Shown here: positions 18,717 to 28,559 of the stretch, one piece after another
Layout of the letters: each line of letters starts with the position of its first letter
Numbering within the stretch: the first letter of the stretch is position 1
Assembly (NCBI RefSeq): GCF_001544535.1
Contig: NZ_FCON02000025.1
Location: forward strand, 20,203-84,202
From: Caballeronia choica
GTDB taxonomy: Bacteria; Pseudomonadota; Gammaproteobacteria; Burkholderiales; Burkholderiaceae
Direction: 5' to 3'
Length of the DNA: 64,000 nucleotides
Program-made: the position numbers and the translations under genes
Notes under the pieces: model-generated
Seen by the model: only the letters and a program-made list of their open reading frames with translations
Told to the model about the DNA's origin: nothing
Database searches by the model: none

Positions 18717-19485
18717 GTCAATAGCCAGAGACAACCAATTGCGCGCGCCTTCCACAATCATCCCTAGCATCTTTGACGCAGTCAAACCGGTAATTGATGG
18801 TCTTCGACCGGCCTTATATGAGATCGAAGTAAAAACCGACAGCGACAGCCTTGTGGTGCACTTCCGTTCCACGCCCGAGCAAACAAATCTCGGGCGCATG
18901 TTCCGGCTGAATGTTGACGAGAAGAACCGCAATGTCTTTCTTGATACGCTGCTGAAACCAGAGGGCTGCGAGCGTGGTTCCGTGCGCCGCCTCATCGCCG
19001 CAGTTCGTGAGGTCGTGCATCAGCATGGATACCGGATCTTCATCTACGGGCCCGTACCAGGATTTTTCTGGAAGCTCATAGACTGGGGCGCCCAGGTGAT
19101 CAATCGCGAACTTGTCGAAATCACGGTAGAAACGCGCCTTAATGACGTCATACCAAGCCATAGCACCTTTGATGAAATTGACAAGACCCTACTTACAGAC
19201 TCTGAACGGGAGGGGGCGCTTGAACGTTTCGTCGCCGAGAATCCCGAGGTGGTGCGCGGTATAGATCCAGAAATTGCGGCGCTCATGGGCCGCGACTACG
19301 CTCAGGATCGACGGATTGCGATAGCACATGAGATGCGGGAACTGGCGTTAGAACGAGGAATCGACCGGTTTGAACTGCTTCTGCACTATGCCGTCGATAC
19401 GTCCCTCCGTCGTGAACAGATCCTCGAATGCCGACGGGCAGCGATAGCACGGCTGGTTGGCGAACGATCGGGAACTGCGAAGTGA
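18631..19485 (+). CDS. Unrecognised protein B of the 18.5 kb cassette
   Basis: A 284-residue ORF opening at a GTG with no visible ribosome binding site, overlapping ORF A in the +1 frame, so it may be the main body of a gene whose start is ORF A. It is soluble-looking: a beta-rich first half (YEIEVKTDSDSLVVHFRSTP, YRIFIYGPVPGFFWKLIDWG) and a helical, charged second half (DKTLLTDSEREGALERFVAE, RDYAQDRRIAIAHEMRELAL). No signal peptide, membrane span or known catalytic motif is visible. The stop overlaps the next ORF's GTG. Codon use is less GC-biased than in neighbours, suggesting transfer. Function unknown. Confidence 0.6.
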   Translation: MTVRADVTADLLCWQDRKVTHYFLVPPFKSIARDNQLRAPSTIIPSIFDAVKPVIDGLRPALYEIEVKTDSDSLVVHFRSTPEQTNLGRMFRLNVDEKNRNVFLDTLLKPEGCERGSVRRLIAAVREVVHQHGYRIFIYGPVPGFFWKLIDWGAQVINRELVEITVETRLNDVIPSHSTFDEIDKTLLTDSEREGALERFVAENPEVVRGIDPEIAALMGRDYAQDRRIAIAHEMRELALERGIDRFELLLHYAVDTSLRREQILECRRAAIARLVGERSGTAK

Positions 19486-19586
19486 AGGAGCGCCCGAACG
19501 ATGCCGCAATACGCTACGAAGAAGTCGCTCGCATCCTCCTCGACCGCTTCCCACAGGATAATTATCAGCAATGCAGGGGATATTGA
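19482..19586 (+). CDS. Unrecognised ORF C of the 18.5 kb cassette (34 residues)
   Basis: Its GTG overlaps the TGA of ORF B by four bases (GTGA), the classic layout for translational coupling. The short helical peptide (VKERPNDAAIRYEEVARILL, then DRFPQDNY) ends at 19586 and overlaps ORF D by 16 bases in another frame. It may be the true N-terminus of ORF D, separated by a frameshift. Confidence 0.35.
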   Translation: MKERPNDAAIRYEEVARILLDRFPQDNYQQCRGY

Positions 19587-19852
19587 CGACAGCAAAACAC
19601 CCACCCTATTCTGTCGTTTTGACTTACGCCGAAGATCGCCAAATGCTGACCGCGCGTACGGTCGAAGCCGCACAACTGGCGCCGCTCGTGGCAACGAGAC
19701 TTGAGATGCCGATCCTCCTGGACGAGTTCGAGTTCAAACTCGACGACGAATTTGCGCGGCGACTGGGCGTTGCCGTACTCAACCTCATTGCGCTGGGTCA
19801 GCCCGAAATCAAGCAGTTCATGAGCGTGACGCAAAGCCCTATGCCCCGATAG
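19571..19852 (+). CDS. Unrecognised ORF D of the 18.5 kb cassette (93 residues)
   Basis: A 93-residue ORF following ORF C with overlap. It has a beta-strand-like start ([20 protein letters not shown]) and a helical, acidic centre ([20 protein letters not shown]), and ends shortly before the tsaD promoter. The ATG has only a weak AGGA about 12 bases upstream. No family recognised. Whether C and D are one broken gene or two small coupled genes cannot be settled from this sequence alone. Confidence 0.45.
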   Translation: MQGILTTAKHPPYSVVLTYAEDRQMLTARTVEAAQLAPLVATRLEMPILLDEFEFKLDDEFARRLGVAVLNLIALGQPEIKQFMSVTQSPMPR

Positions 19853-19960
19853 CCTTCACGTTGGAAAGCAGGGTACGCATGACGCGGCATTTCGTAAAAA
19901 GAACCGTAGGGACGTTGACCGGCGGCGGCGCGCCTGGGCGCGCTGCAAAAGCCCCGCTGC

Positions 19961-19966
19961 TATACT
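19961..19966 (+). promoter_or_regulatory. tsaD promoter -10
   Basis: TATACT lies 27 bases before the tsaD start codon, giving a short leader. No convincing -35 is visible at the usual distance. Confidence 0.5.
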
Positions 19967-19992
19967 TTAACGTTCCCCTCACCCCCAATCCC

Positions 19993-21021
19993 ATGCTAGT
20001 TCTCGGCATCGAAAGCTCCTGCGACGAAACCGGCCTCGCGCTCTACGACACCGAGCGCGGTCTCCTTTCGCATGCGCTGCATTCGCAGATCGCGATGCAT
20101 CGCGAATACGGCGGCGTCGTGCCGGAACTGGCGTCGCGCGATCACATCCGGCGCGCGTTGCCGCTCCTCGAGCAAGTGATGGCCGAAGCGGGCGCGGCGC
20201 GCGGCGACATCGACGCCATCGCGTTCACGCAGGGTCCGGGCCTCGCGGGCGCGCTGCTGGTGGGCGCGAGCATCGCAAATGCGCTCGCGATGGCCTGGGA
20301 CAAGCCGACCGTCGGCATTCACCATCTGGAAGGGCATTTGCTGTCGCCGCTTTTGGTCGATGAGCCGCCGCCGTTTCCGTTCGTCGCGTTGCTGGTATCG
20401 GGCGGCCACACGCAGTTGATGCGCGTGACCGACGTCGGCGTGTACGAAACGCTAGGCGAGACACTCGACGATGCCGCCGGCGAAGCGTTCGACAAAACCG
20501 CCAAGCTGCTCGGGCTCGGCTATCCGGGCGGCCCGGAAGTCTCGCGGATGGCGGAGTTCGGCACGCCGGGCGCCGTCACGCTGCCGCGTCCGATGCTCCA
20601 TTCCGGCGATCTCGATTTCAGCTTCAGCGGTCTGAAAACCGCAGTCCTCACGCACAGCCGAAAGCTCGGCGCGAACGTCTGCGAACAGGCTAAGGCGGAT
20701 CTGGCGCGCGGTTTCGTCGATGCCGCCGTCGACGTGCTGACCGCCAAATCCGTCGCCGCGCTGAAGCAGACTGGGCTGAAGCGGCTCGTCGTGGCGGGCG
20801 GCGTCGGTGCGAACCGGCAGTTGCGCGAGGCGCTGTCGGCGGCGGCGAAGAAGCGCGGCTTCGACGTGCACTATCCCGACCTGTCGCTGTGCACCGACAA
20901 CGGCGCGATGATCGCGCTGGCCGGCGCGCTGCGTCTTGCGCGCTGGCCCGATCAGGCCGTGCGCGACTACGCGTTCACCGTCAAGCCGCGCTGGGACTTG
21001 ACCTCGCTCGCCAGCGCCTGA
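19993..21021 (+). CDS. tsaD: tRNA threonylcarbamoyladenosine synthase subunit TsaD
   Basis: TsaD transfers the threonylcarbamoyl group to A37 of ANN-decoding tRNAs, with TsaB and TsaE. The 342-residue protein starts exactly as the family does ([13 protein letters not shown]) and has the metal-binding histidines 111 and 115 in [10 protein letters not shown], the LVSGGHTQL nucleotide-binding run and the late [11 protein letters not shown] and CTDNGAMIA motifs. I place the start at the ATG at 19993; the frame is open upstream, but those residues do not belong to the family. Confidence 0.97.
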   Translation: MLVLGIESSCDETGLALYDTERGLLSHALHSQIAMHREYGGVVPELASRDHIRRALPLLEQVMAEAGAARGDIDAIAFTQGPGLAGALLVGASIANALAMAWDKPTVGIHHLEGHLLSPLLVDEPPPFPFVALLVSGGHTQLMRVTDVGVYETLGETLDDAAGEAFDKTAKLLGLGYPGGPEVSRMAEFGTPGAVTLPRPMLHSGDLDFSFSGLKTAVLTHSRKLGANVCEQAKADLARGFVDAAVDVLTAKSVAALKQTGLKRLVVAGGVGANRQLREALSAAAKKRGFDVHYPDLSLCTDNGAMIALAGALRLARWPDQAVRDYAFTVKPRWDLTSLASA

Positions 21022-21027
21022 GCCTTT

Positions 21028-21054
21028 GAAGCGCCCCGCCGCGCGCGGCGCTTC
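21028..21054. terminator. Hairpin between convergent tsaD and GST genes
   Basis: GAAGCGCC (21028-21035) and GGCGCTTC (21047-21054) form an 8-bp stem directly after tsaD. There is no U-tract, but the position between convergent genes fits a terminator. Confidence 0.5.
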
Positions 21055-21062
21055 TCGACCCT

Positions 21063-21689
21063 TCAGCTCGGCGGGTTGAACGCCTGCACGATCGCCTTGA
21101 ACGCGGGCAGCGCCTCACAGCGGTCCGCATGCGCGATCAGCGTCGGCCAGCGCGATTCGGCGAACAGCGTCGGATGCGCCTCGCGGGCAAAGCGCAGCGC
21201 GCATGTCACGGCAATATCGGCGTGACCGATCGCATCGCCGAACCAATACGGCGTCGGTCGCGGCGCGCGGTCCGCTTCGAGCGCAGCAAGCACGCGCTCG
21301 ACCTGCCCCGTGCAGCGCTCGACCCACACCTCCGACTTCTCCTTATGCAGCACGCGCTCGTAGACCAGCGCGACGGCCTTGTCGCCGAGCCCCGTCGCGA
21401 GCGCGCAAATCTTCTGCGCCTCGCGACGCGCCGGGCCGGCTTCGGCCATCATCCTTCTCGCCGCGCCAGCTTCTTCGTCGAGATAGTCGAGAATCATCGC
21501 GCTTTCGATCAACACCTCGCCGGAATCGAGCACGAGCGTCGGCACGCGGATCAGCGGGTTGTATTGCGCGACCTCGTCGGCGTCGCCGAACACGGACCAC
21601 GGGCGCTGCTCGAAGGGCATCTCGTAGAGTGTCAGCGCGATGGCGACGCGCCGCACGAACGGTGAATCGTATTGGCCGATCAGGATCAT
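21063..21689 (-). CDS. Glutathione S-transferase family protein
   Basis: A 208-residue cytosolic GST: thioredoxin-like N-terminal domain (MILIGQYDSPFVRRVAIALT, PLIRVPTLVLDSGEVLIESAMILDYL with the cis-Pro and the E-S glutathione-binding pair) and a helical C-terminal domain ending HADIAVTCALRF. The Ser in YDSPFVRR is the likely catalytic residue. No good ribosome binding site precedes the ATG. Substrate unknown. Confidence 0.88.
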   Translation of the reverse strand: MILIGQYDSPFVRRVAIALTLYEMPFEQRPWSVFGDADEVAQYNPLIRVPTLVLDSGEVLIESAMILDYLDEEAGAARRMMAEAGPARREAQKICALATGLGDKAVALVYERVLHKEKSEVWVERCTGQVERVLAALEADRAPRPTPYWFGDAIGHADIAVTCALRFAREAHPTLFAESRWPTLIAHADRCEALPAFKAIVQAFNPPS

Positions 21690-21723
21690 GGTGTGGCAAG
21701 GATTTTATTTTGGGACGGCCAGT

Positions 21724-22968
21724 TTAAGGGCGCTGCGGCTTCGGAAACAACGGAAACGCGCACAGCGCGCACAACCCGGCGACCAGCCAGACCGTTCCCC
21801 ACGATCCCGCTGCGAGCACATGCGGGATCGCGAGCGGCGTGATGAAGAGGCCGGCGTAGACCGCCGTGTTCGCCATGCCGAGCGCCGTGCCCGCCCGCGC
21901 GGTTCCGGCGAGCGTCGCGAGTTCGGTGTACGCCACGCCGTGCCACGCCGACACACAAATCCCCGCCACTGCAACCAGCGCCATCAGCAGCGCGCCCGAA
22001 GCGTCCCCGACCGCGCGTACCGCGAGCGCCAGCACGACGAACGACGCCGCCGCAACCAGCGTCGAGCCACGCAGATAAGCACGCCGGTTGCCGCGACGAT
22101 CCGTGAAACGCCCGCTCCAGACGCGCATCGCCATCGCGCCGGTCTGGACGGCGGCCATCGTCCCGCTGATCGCCGCGATGCCGAGATGCGCCGCGTCGTG
22201 GAGGAAAACGGTCGCGAACGTCAGCACGGCCATCTGCGGCGAACACAGGATGCCGATGCCGAGCACCACGCGCCAGATCCGGGCGTCGCGCAAAGGGTCG
22301 GCCTGCGGTTTGGGAGCATGCGACGCGCTCGCGGCCGCATGCGCGGGCGGCGGTTCGTGCAGCCAGCGCCACGCGAACGCACCCGACACAGCGCACATCG
22401 CGGCGAGCACGCCGTACACCGCCGCGAATCCGTGCGATGCCGCGAGCCACGGCAGCATCAGCGCGCCCAGTCCGCCGCCGAGCGGCACGGCGGTCTGGCG
22501 GATGCTCATCGCGAGCCCGCGTTCGCCTTCGCGAAACCACGCCATCACTGCCCGCCCGCTCGACCCGTTGACGCTGCCGCCGACGAGCCCCGTCAAACAC
22601 ATGCCGGCCACGAGCCAGCCGAGCGCAGGGACCGCAAGCTCCGCCGACGGCACGAGGAACAGCGCCATCGCGAGCAGCGCGGCGGCGGTGGCAAGGAGAC
22701 CCGTAAGCAGGACGGGCCGGTCGCCCCAGCGATCGGTGAGCATGCCCCACGGCAACTCCGACAGGGCCACGCCCAACCCCATCGCGCCGAGCACGAGGCC
22801 GAGTTCGGCGTTGCCGAGGTGATAGCCGGAGCGCAGCCAGACGGCCGTCGTCGGAATGCCGGCGGACGCCGCCGAAAAGCTCGCGTTGGCCGCAACGCCG
22901 ACGCCCAGCACCTTCCAGCGATGCGATTCATCGCGCGTATTCGCCTGCCATGTAAGCGGTATCGCCAT
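21724..22968 (-). CDS. MFS transporter (CynX/NimT-like)
   Basis: A 414-residue inner-membrane protein with about 12 hydrophobic segments and the MFS loop-2 motif (GMLTDRWGDRPVLLTG), repeated as GRFTDRRGNRRAYLRG in the second half. The ATG at 22968 has AGGAG about 10 bases upstream. It is divergent from a LysR gene 100 bases away, the usual regulator-target arrangement. Substrate not predictable. Confidence 0.87.
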   Translation of the reverse strand: MAIPLTWQANTRDESHRWKVLGVGVAANASFSAASAGIPTTAVWLRSGYHLGNAELGLVLGAMGLGVALSELPWGMLTDRWGDRPVLLTGLLATAAALLAMALFLVPSAELAVPALGWLVAGMCLTGLVGGSVNGSSGRAVMAWFREGERGLAMSIRQTAVPLGGGLGALMLPWLAASHGFAAVYGVLAAMCAVSGAFAWRWLHEPPPAHAAASASHAPKPQADPLRDARIWRVVLGIGILCSPQMAVLTFATVFLHDAAHLGIAAISGTMAAVQTGAMAMRVWSGRFTDRRGNRRAYLRGSTLVAAASFVVLALAVRAVGDASGALLMALVAVAGICVSAWHGVAYTELATLAGTARAGTALGMANTAVYAGLFITPLAIPHVLAAGSWGTVWLVAGLCALCAFPLFPKPQRP

Positions 22969-23068
22969 GATCCCTGCTCTCCTGAAATTGACCTGAGCAG
23001 TTTCCCGCTTTAACATCGTCCTGAATATCGGAAAATTTCGTACTGACCATTCGATAAAACAGGACTTT

Positions 23069-23995
23069 ATGAGCCAGGTCTCATTCGATCTCGCCGTTCT
23101 GCGCAGCTTTGTCGCGGGGATGGATCTCGGGAGTTTCGCGAAGGCGGCGGATCGCGTCGGGCGATCGACCTCTGCGGTCAGTGCGCAGATTCGCAAGCTC
23201 GAAGAACAGGCGGGCACCACGCTTTTTCGCAAGTCAGGCCGTGGTCTCGCGCTGACCGAAGCCGGCGAACTGATGCTGCGATACGCACGACGGCTCGTCG
23301 AATTGAACGACGAAGCCGCCGTCGCGATGCGCGGCGTCGATCTGGAAGGCTGGATACGGCTCGGCTTGCAGGAGGATTTCGGCGAAGTCGTGTTGCCCGA
23401 AGTGCTCGGGCGCTTCGCGCGCGCGCATCCGAAAGTGCGCATCGAAGCGCGGGTGGCACGCAATGCGGAACTGTTGGAGCGCATCGAAACGAATCAGCTC
23501 GATCTCGCGCTGGTGTGGGGCAGCTCGACGGCGTCCGGGCTTGCCGAGGCCATTGTCGAGCCGCTCGTCGAACCGATCGCGGAACCGCAGATGTGCTGGA
23601 TCGGCTCGTCGAGCGTGCCTTGGTCCCGCGACGACGACAGCGAACCGCTGCCGCTCGTCGCATTCGACCGCCAGTGCCTGTTCCACAGCGCCGCGACGGC
23701 CGCGCTCGACCGGGCGGGGATCAAATGGCGGGTGGCGTTTACAAGCCCGAGTCTCGCGGGCTTGTGGGCGGCTGCGGCGGCCGGGCTCGGCGTGACGGTG
23801 CGCACACGCTATGGCTTGCCCTCGACCGTGCGCGCGCTCGATCCTCGAGAAACCGGCCTGCCGTCGTTGCCGACGATTCCGCTCGCCTTGCAACGCGCAT
23901 CGGCGACGGCTCCGGCATCGATCGAGCGGCTCGCGGCGATTCTGCTGGACGCGGTGCGCGGCGAGCCGGCGGCGTGGGAAAAAGCGGCGGCGTAA
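23069..23995 (+). CDS. LysR family regulator
   Basis: A 308-residue LysR protein with the helix-turn-helix at about 7-62 (LRSFVAGMDLGSFAKAADRV, STSAVSAQIRKLEEQAG) and an effector domain with GWIRLGLQEDFGEVVLPEVL. It is divergently transcribed from the MFS gene, which is its probable target, and ends at a strong terminator. Confidence 0.88.
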   Translation: MSQVSFDLAVLRSFVAGMDLGSFAKAADRVGRSTSAVSAQIRKLEEQAGTTLFRKSGRGLALTEAGELMLRYARRLVELNDEAAVAMRGVDLEGWIRLGLQEDFGEVVLPEVLGRFARAHPKVRIEARVARNAELLERIETNQLDLALVWGSSTASGLAEAIVEPLVEPIAEPQMCWIGSSSVPWSRDDDSEPLPLVAFDRQCLFHSAATAALDRAGIKWRVAFTSPSLAGLWAAAAAGLGVTVRTRYGLPSTVRALDPRETGLPSLPTIPLALQRASATAPASIERLAAILLDAVRGEPAAWEKAAA

Positions 23996-24000
23996 AAGGA

Positions 24001-24030
24001 GAAGGCCGATCCAGTGATCGGCCTTCTTTT
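24001..24030. terminator. Bidirectional terminator between LysR and folE2
   Basis: GAAGGCCGAT, CCAGTG loop, ATCGGCCTTC then TTTT; the other strand also ends in a T run, so it can serve both convergent genes. Confidence 0.9.
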
Positions 24031-24054
24031 ATCGCAGCAAGCACGCAAGGAAGC

Positions 24055-24858
24055 TCATACGCGCTTGTCGCGCTCGATCACGGCGTAGGCGCTGTGGTTA
24101 TGAATCGACTCGAAATTCTCGGCTTCGAGCACGTACGCGACGACTCGCTCATCCGCATTCAGCCGCGTCGCGACATCCCGCACCAGATCCTCGACGAACT
24201 TCGGATTCTTATAAGCCCGCTCGGTCACGAACTTCTCATCGGGCCGCTTCAGCAGGCCCCATAATTCGCACGACGCTTCCTCTTCCGCGATTCGGATCAG
24301 ATCCTCGATCGGCATGTCGGCGGCGAGTTCGGCGGAGATGGTCACGTGCGAGCGCTGGTTGTGTGCGCCGTACTCGGAAATCTTCTTCGAGCACGGACAC
24401 AGGCTCGTCACCGGCACGAGCACCTTGAGCGACATGCGCGTCTCTCCCTCGCGCATCTCGCCCGTCAGCGTGACTTCATAGTCCAACAGGCTTTGCACGC
24501 CTGAAACAGGCGCCGTCTTCATCACGAAATACGGAAACGACACTTCGATACGCCCCGAATGCGCTTCGAGTTTCGCCAGCATCGATTCAAGCATCACGCG
24601 GAACGCGGCCTGATCGAGCGGCGCGCGATGCTCGTCGAGCAGCGCGACAAAGCGCGACATGTGCGTGCCCTTCTGCTCGGCGGGCAGATGCACGTCGAGG
24701 TTCCACATGCCGATGCTCGGCTGAAGGTCACCGCTTGCTGTACGCACGGTCAGTGGATAACGCACGGCCTTCACGCCGACCCGCTGAATCGGGATCTGGC
24801 GGGTGTCGGGCGTGCTTTGCACGTCGGGCATCACGAAGGCGGGATTCATCTGATTCAT
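24055..24858 (-). CDS. folE2: GTP cyclohydrolase FolE2 (type IB)
   Basis: FolE2 converts GTP to 7,8-dihydroneopterin triphosphate, the first step of folate (and queuosine) biosynthesis, and can use Mn2+ or Fe2+ in place of Zn2+. The 267-residue protein shows the family's [19 protein letters not shown] run with the metal-binding Cys, [19 protein letters not shown] near the N-terminus and [12 protein letters not shown] near the C-terminus. The start is at 24858 with GAGG about 11 bases upstream; an ATG three codons later is possible. Confidence 0.95.
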   Translation of the reverse strand: MNQMNPAFVMPDVQSTPDTRQIPIQRVGVKAVRYPLTVRTASGDLQPSIGMWNLDVHLPAEQKGTHMSRFVALLDEHRAPLDQAAFRVMLESMLAKLEAHSGRIEVSFPYFVMKTAPVSGVQSLLDYEVTLTGEMREGETRMSLKVLVPVTSLCPCSKKISEYGAHNQRSHVTISAELAADMPIEDLIRIAEEEASCELWGLLKRPDEKFVTERAYKNPKFVEDLVRDVATRLNADERVVAYVLEAENFESIHNHSAYAVIERDKRV

Positions 24859-25031
24859 TTTGTTATGTCCTCATTCGCCGCGCGGCTGGTCCGGGGCAAC
24901 GCGCGACGTCAAACGGTACGGCGAATTTCAGTGAAACGCGGAAAAAGACGCGTTGGGATGTCGTCATGTCGATTGATGCGGCGAGCGGGACGCACGTTCC
25001 CCGGGCGCGCCCTCCACACCCTGTTTTCGGC

Positions 25032-26945
25032 TTACGCGACGCGCTTCGTCAGCTTGCCCGGCACGCTTTCGACCTCGGCGAGAAATCGTTCGCGGATCGA
25101 CCGGGCGATGCCCGAGCCATCCAGCCCGACGCTGGCGAGCAGCTTGACCGGGTCGCCGTGATCGATGAACGCATCGGGCAGGCCAAGTTGCAGCACCGGC
25201 TTGATCACGGAATTCGCCAGCAGCGATTCGACGCACGCCGAACCCGCGCCGCCCATGATCGCGCCTTCCTCGACGGTCACGAGCACATCGTGCGTCGCGG
25301 CGAGTTCGCGCAGCAAGTCGGCGTCGAGCGGCTTCACGAAGCGCATGTTGGCGACGGTGGCGTCGAGTTCCTCGGCGGCCACGAGCGACGGCGCGACCAT
25401 CGTGCCGAACGCGAGAATCGCGATGCGCTTGCCCGAACCGAGTTTCTGCGACGACTCGCGGCGGATCTCGCCACGGCCGAGCGGAATGGCGGTCATCTGC
25501 TTGACCGTGGCGACACCCGTGCCGGCGCCGCGCGGGTAGCGCACGGCCGCCGGTCCCGGTTGCTGGAGCGCGGTGTAGAGCATCTGGCGGCATTCGTTCT
25601 CGTCGGATGCGGCCATCACCGTCATGTTCGGAATGCAGCGCAGAAACGCGAGATCGTAGTTGCCCGCGTGCGTCGCGCCATCGGCGCCGACAAGTCCGGC
25701 GCGGTCGATGGCGAACACGACCGGCAGGTTCTGCAAGGCGACGTCGTGGATCAACTGATCGTAGGCGCGTTGCAGGAACGTCGAATAGATCGCGACGACC
25801 GGTTTCATGCCGTCGGCGGCGAGACCGCCCGCGAACGTTACCGCGTGCTGCTCGGCGATGCCGACATCGAAATAGCGGTCCGGAAAGCGCTTCTCGAACT
25901 CGACCATGCCCGAGCCTTCGCGCATCGCGGGCGTGATGCCGACGACGCGCGAATCCTGCGCGGCGGCGTCGCAAAGCCACTCGCCGAACACCTGCGTATA
26001 GGTCTTCTTCGACGGCGCGGCCGACGGCTTGATGCCCTCTGCCGGATTGAACTTGCCCGGCCCGTGATACAGCACCGGATCGGCCTCGGCGAGCTTGTAG
26101 CCCTGCCCCTTCTTCGTGACGACGTGCAGGAATTGCGGGCCGCGCAGTTCCTTGATGTTCTGCAGCGTCGGAATCAGCGAATCGAGGTCGTGGCCGTCGA
26201 TCGGGCCGATGTAGTTGAAGCCGAATTCCTCGAACAACGTGGCCGGCACGATCATGCCCTTCGCGTGCTCTTCGAGCTTGCGGGCGAGATCGAGCATCGG
26301 CGGCGCGACGCGCAGCACGCGCTCGACGCCCGCGCGGGCCGCCGCGTAGAAACGCCCCGACATCAGCCGCGCGAGATGGCGATTCAACGCGCCGACCGGC
26401 GGCGAAATCGACATGTCGTTGTCGTTCAGGATGACGAGCAAGGGCAGGTCGTCCTCGACGCCCGCGTTGTTCATCGCCTCGAAGGCCATGCCGGCGGTCA
26501 TCGCGCCATCGCCGATCACGGCGATCGAGAAGCGGTTGTCACCCTGCAACTTGTTCGCGATCGCCATGCCGAGCGCGGCCGAGATCGACGTGCTGGAGTG
26601 CGCCGTGCCGAACGTGTCGAACTCGGATTCGCTGCGGCGGGGGAAGCCCGAAATGCCGCCGAGCTGGCGCAGCGTCGGCATCTGGTCGCGCCGGCCGGTC
26701 AGGATCTTGTGCGGATACGTCTGGTGACCGACGTCCCAGACAATGCGGTCGCTGGGCGTGTCGAATACATAGTGCAGCGCGATCGTCAGTTCGACCGTGC
26801 CGAGATTCGACGACAGGTGACCGCCCGTCTGCGACACGCTGTCGAGCACGAAGGCCCGCAGTTCGTCGGCAAGCGGCTGCAGTTGGCGGCGATCGAGGGC
26901 ACGCAGGGCGGCCGGATCGTCGATGGTTTTCAGCAAGTCGTACAT
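25032..26945 (-). CDS. dxs: 1-deoxy-D-xylulose-5-phosphate synthase
   Basis: Dxs condenses pyruvate and glyceraldehyde 3-phosphate with thiamine diphosphate, the entry step of the MEP isoprenoid pathway. The 637-residue protein has the family order: N-terminal domain with [15 protein letters not shown] and the ThDP motif [16 protein letters not shown] ... [15 protein letters not shown], a central pyrimidine-binding domain ([20 protein letters not shown]) with the conserved Glu, and a C-terminal transketolase domain. It lies 92 bases downstream of ispA and belongs to the xseB-ispA-dxs operon. Confidence 0.97.
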   Translation of the reverse strand: MYDLLKTIDDPAALRALDRRQLQPLADELRAFVLDSVSQTGGHLSSNLGTVELTIALHYVFDTPSDRIVWDVGHQTYPHKILTGRRDQMPTLRQLGGISGFPRRSESEFDTFGTAHSSTSISAALGMAIANKLQGDNRFSIAVIGDGAMTAGMAFEAMNNAGVEDDLPLLVILNDNDMSISPPVGALNRHLARLMSGRFYAAARAGVERVLRVAPPMLDLARKLEEHAKGMIVPATLFEEFGFNYIGPIDGHDLDSLIPTLQNIKELRGPQFLHVVTKKGQGYKLAEADPVLYHGPGKFNPAEGIKPSAAPSKKTYTQVFGEWLCDAAAQDSRVVGITPAMREGSGMVEFEKRFPDRYFDVGIAEQHAVTFAGGLAADGMKPVVAIYSTFLQRAYDQLIHDVALQNLPVVFAIDRAGLVGADGATHAGNYDLAFLRCIPNMTVMAASDENECRQMLYTALQQPGPAAVRYPRGAGTGVATVKQMTAIPLGRGEIRRESSQKLGSGKRIAILAFGTMVAPSLVAAEELDATVANMRFVKPLDADLLRELAATHDVLVTVEEGAIMGGAGSACVESLLANSVIKPVLQLGLPDAFIDHGDPVKLLASVGLDGSGIARSIRERFLAEVESVPGKLTKRVA

Positions 26946-27037
26946 CGTCGTCCCATTTTAGGAAAACTGGCGCGGTTCCGTGGTCCGATCAAACGCCGTT
27001 TTTTCGGCGCCGTCGGTCAGATTCACGCATTCAACGT

Positions 27038-27925
27038 TCAGTGCACCCGGTTCACGACCAGGTCGGCAAGTTCGGCGAGGCGCTGCGCGCGCGCGCCGAA
27101 CAGCTGGAGCGCGGCATGTGCGTCGCGACGCAATTGCGCGGCGAGTTCGCGCGAGGCGTCGAGTCCGATGATGGACACGTAGGTTGGCTTGTCGTGCTGC
27201 GCGTCCTTGCCCGCGGTTTTGCCGAGGGTTGCGGAGTCGGCGGTGACGTCGAGGATGTCGTCCACCACCTGGAATGCAAGGCCGACCGCGGCCGAATAAT
27301 CGTCGAGCGCCCTGAGTGCCGCTTCGTCAGGCGTGGCGCCAGCCAGCGCGCCCATGCGCACCGCTGCGCGCAGCAACGCGCCCGTTTTCTTCCGGTGCAT
27401 CGTTTCCAGCTCGGGCCGCGACAGCTTGCGTCCGACGCTTTCCAGGTCGATCGCCTGCCCGCCGGCCATGCCGATCGAGCCGCTCGCGAGCGCCAGTTCA
27501 CGCACGAGCGCCGCCTGCTGCGCATCGTTCAGACCATTGCCGGCCGCGGTCAGCGCGACGAACGCCTGCGACTGCAGCGCATCGCCGACGAGAAGTGCCG
27601 TCGCTTCGTCATATTGCACGTGTACGGTGGGCTTTCCGCGACGCAACGCGTCGTCGTCCATTGCGGGCATGTCGTCATGCACGAGCGAATACACATGGAT
27701 CATCTCCAGCGCGGCACTGGCAGCTTCGACCGCCTCGGCGCTTGCGCCCGTCAGTCCGCCCGCGGCATGGCACAGAAGCGGGCGCACCCGCTTGCCACCG
27801 CCGAGTACCGCATAACGCATCGCTTCATGCAGCTTCGCCGGCGCGATGTCGGTGCCCGGCAAGTAGTGTTCGAGTGCCGTCTCGACACGGTCGAGACTGG
27901 CACGCATCCATTGTTCGAATGTCAT
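27038..27925 (-). CDS. ispA: Farnesyl diphosphate synthase
   Basis: IspA builds geranyl and farnesyl diphosphate from IPP and DMAPP. The 295-residue protein has LGGGKRVRPLL, the first Asp-rich motif DDMPAMDDD with LRRGKPT, and the second motif VVDDILD, as in short-chain all-trans prenyl synthases. The ATG at 27925 overlaps the xseB stop by four bases (ATGA), so translation is coupled. The long upstream extension of the frame is not protein-like. Confidence 0.96.
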   Translation of the reverse strand: MTFEQWMRASLDRVETALEHYLPGTDIAPAKLHEAMRYAVLGGGKRVRPLLCHAAGGLTGASAEAVEAASAALEMIHVYSLVHDDMPAMDDDALRRGKPTVHVQYDEATALLVGDALQSQAFVALTAAGNGLNDAQQAALVRELALASGSIGMAGGQAIDLESVGRKLSRPELETMHRKKTGALLRAAVRMGALAGATPDEAALRALDDYSAAVGLAFQVVDDILDVTADSATLGKTAGKDAQHDKPTYVSIIGLDASRELAAQLRRDAHAALQLFGARAQRLAELADLVVNRVH

Positions 27926-28242
27926 AGATCGTCCCCGTTGTCGGCCGCGGCGCCCGTACCCTGGGCCGCGCGCTGCGCGTCGGCGGGCAGCGCCTTGAGT
28001 GTTTCGCCGTCGAGCACGCGAACCTGCTGCTCGACCTTTTCGAGCTGCTGTTGGCAAAAGCCCACGAGCACCGCACCGCGCCGGTATGCCGCAAGCGATT
28101 CCTCGAGACTCAGGGCCCCGCCTTCCATGCGCGCGACGAGTCCTTCGAGTTCTGTCAGCGCCGCTTCGTAATTCTCCGGAGGCGTCGTGCCATCGGCGTC
28201 CGGCGCACTGGCGGCAGCTTCCTCTGTTGCGGTTTTCGCCAT
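27922..28242 (-). CDS. xseB: Exodeoxyribonuclease VII small subunit
   Basis: XseB binds XseA to form exonuclease VII, which degrades single-stranded DNA. The 106-residue product has the family core (NYEAALTELEGLVARMEGGALSLEESLAAYRRG ... QQLEKVEQQVRVLDGE) with acidic, Pro/Ala-rich ends. It is the first gene of xseB-ispA-dxs, an order conserved in many proteobacteria. xseA is not in the window. Confidence 0.95.
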   Translation of the reverse strand: MAKTATEEAAASAPDADGTTPPENYEAALTELEGLVARMEGGALSLEESLAAYRRGAVLVGFCQQQLEKVEQQVRVLDGETLKALPADAQRAAQGTGAAADNGDDL

Positions 28243-28483
28243 GAATCTTTGGTGTGGAATCGAATTTTGGGAACAAGTCGCACATTCTACGGCAAAAGCC
28301 AATTTTCCGACCTCCGAACGGTCCAGACCCGCACGCACAGCGCCTTCGGCACACGTTGCATGCGCTTCGCGCGCCGCGCGGGCGGTGTCCGAAACCGCCG
28401 CTAAACGCCCTTAACCGCTTGGAACTCCCGGCCCAAATCTGACCCAAATCAACACCTGCGCGCCCCGAAAAGGGGGATTTGGG

Positions 28484-28489
28484 TATAAT
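28484..28489 (+). promoter_or_regulatory. Promoter -10 of the Rieske oxygenase gene
   Basis: A consensus TATAAT lies 71 bases upstream of the ATG at 28560. The -35 is poor. The region 28243-28480 also has to contain the divergent xseB promoter. Confidence 0.6.
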
Positions 28490-28559
28490 CGCCGGCTCCC
28501 TAAATCGAATTTTCGATGGTTGGGTTGTTCACTGCTTTCACGTCTTCACGGGAGTGGGA

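Noticed and set aside
24735-27182. 815-residue open frame on the plus strand
   Set aside because: Antisense to folE2 and dxs, both with complete family signatures.
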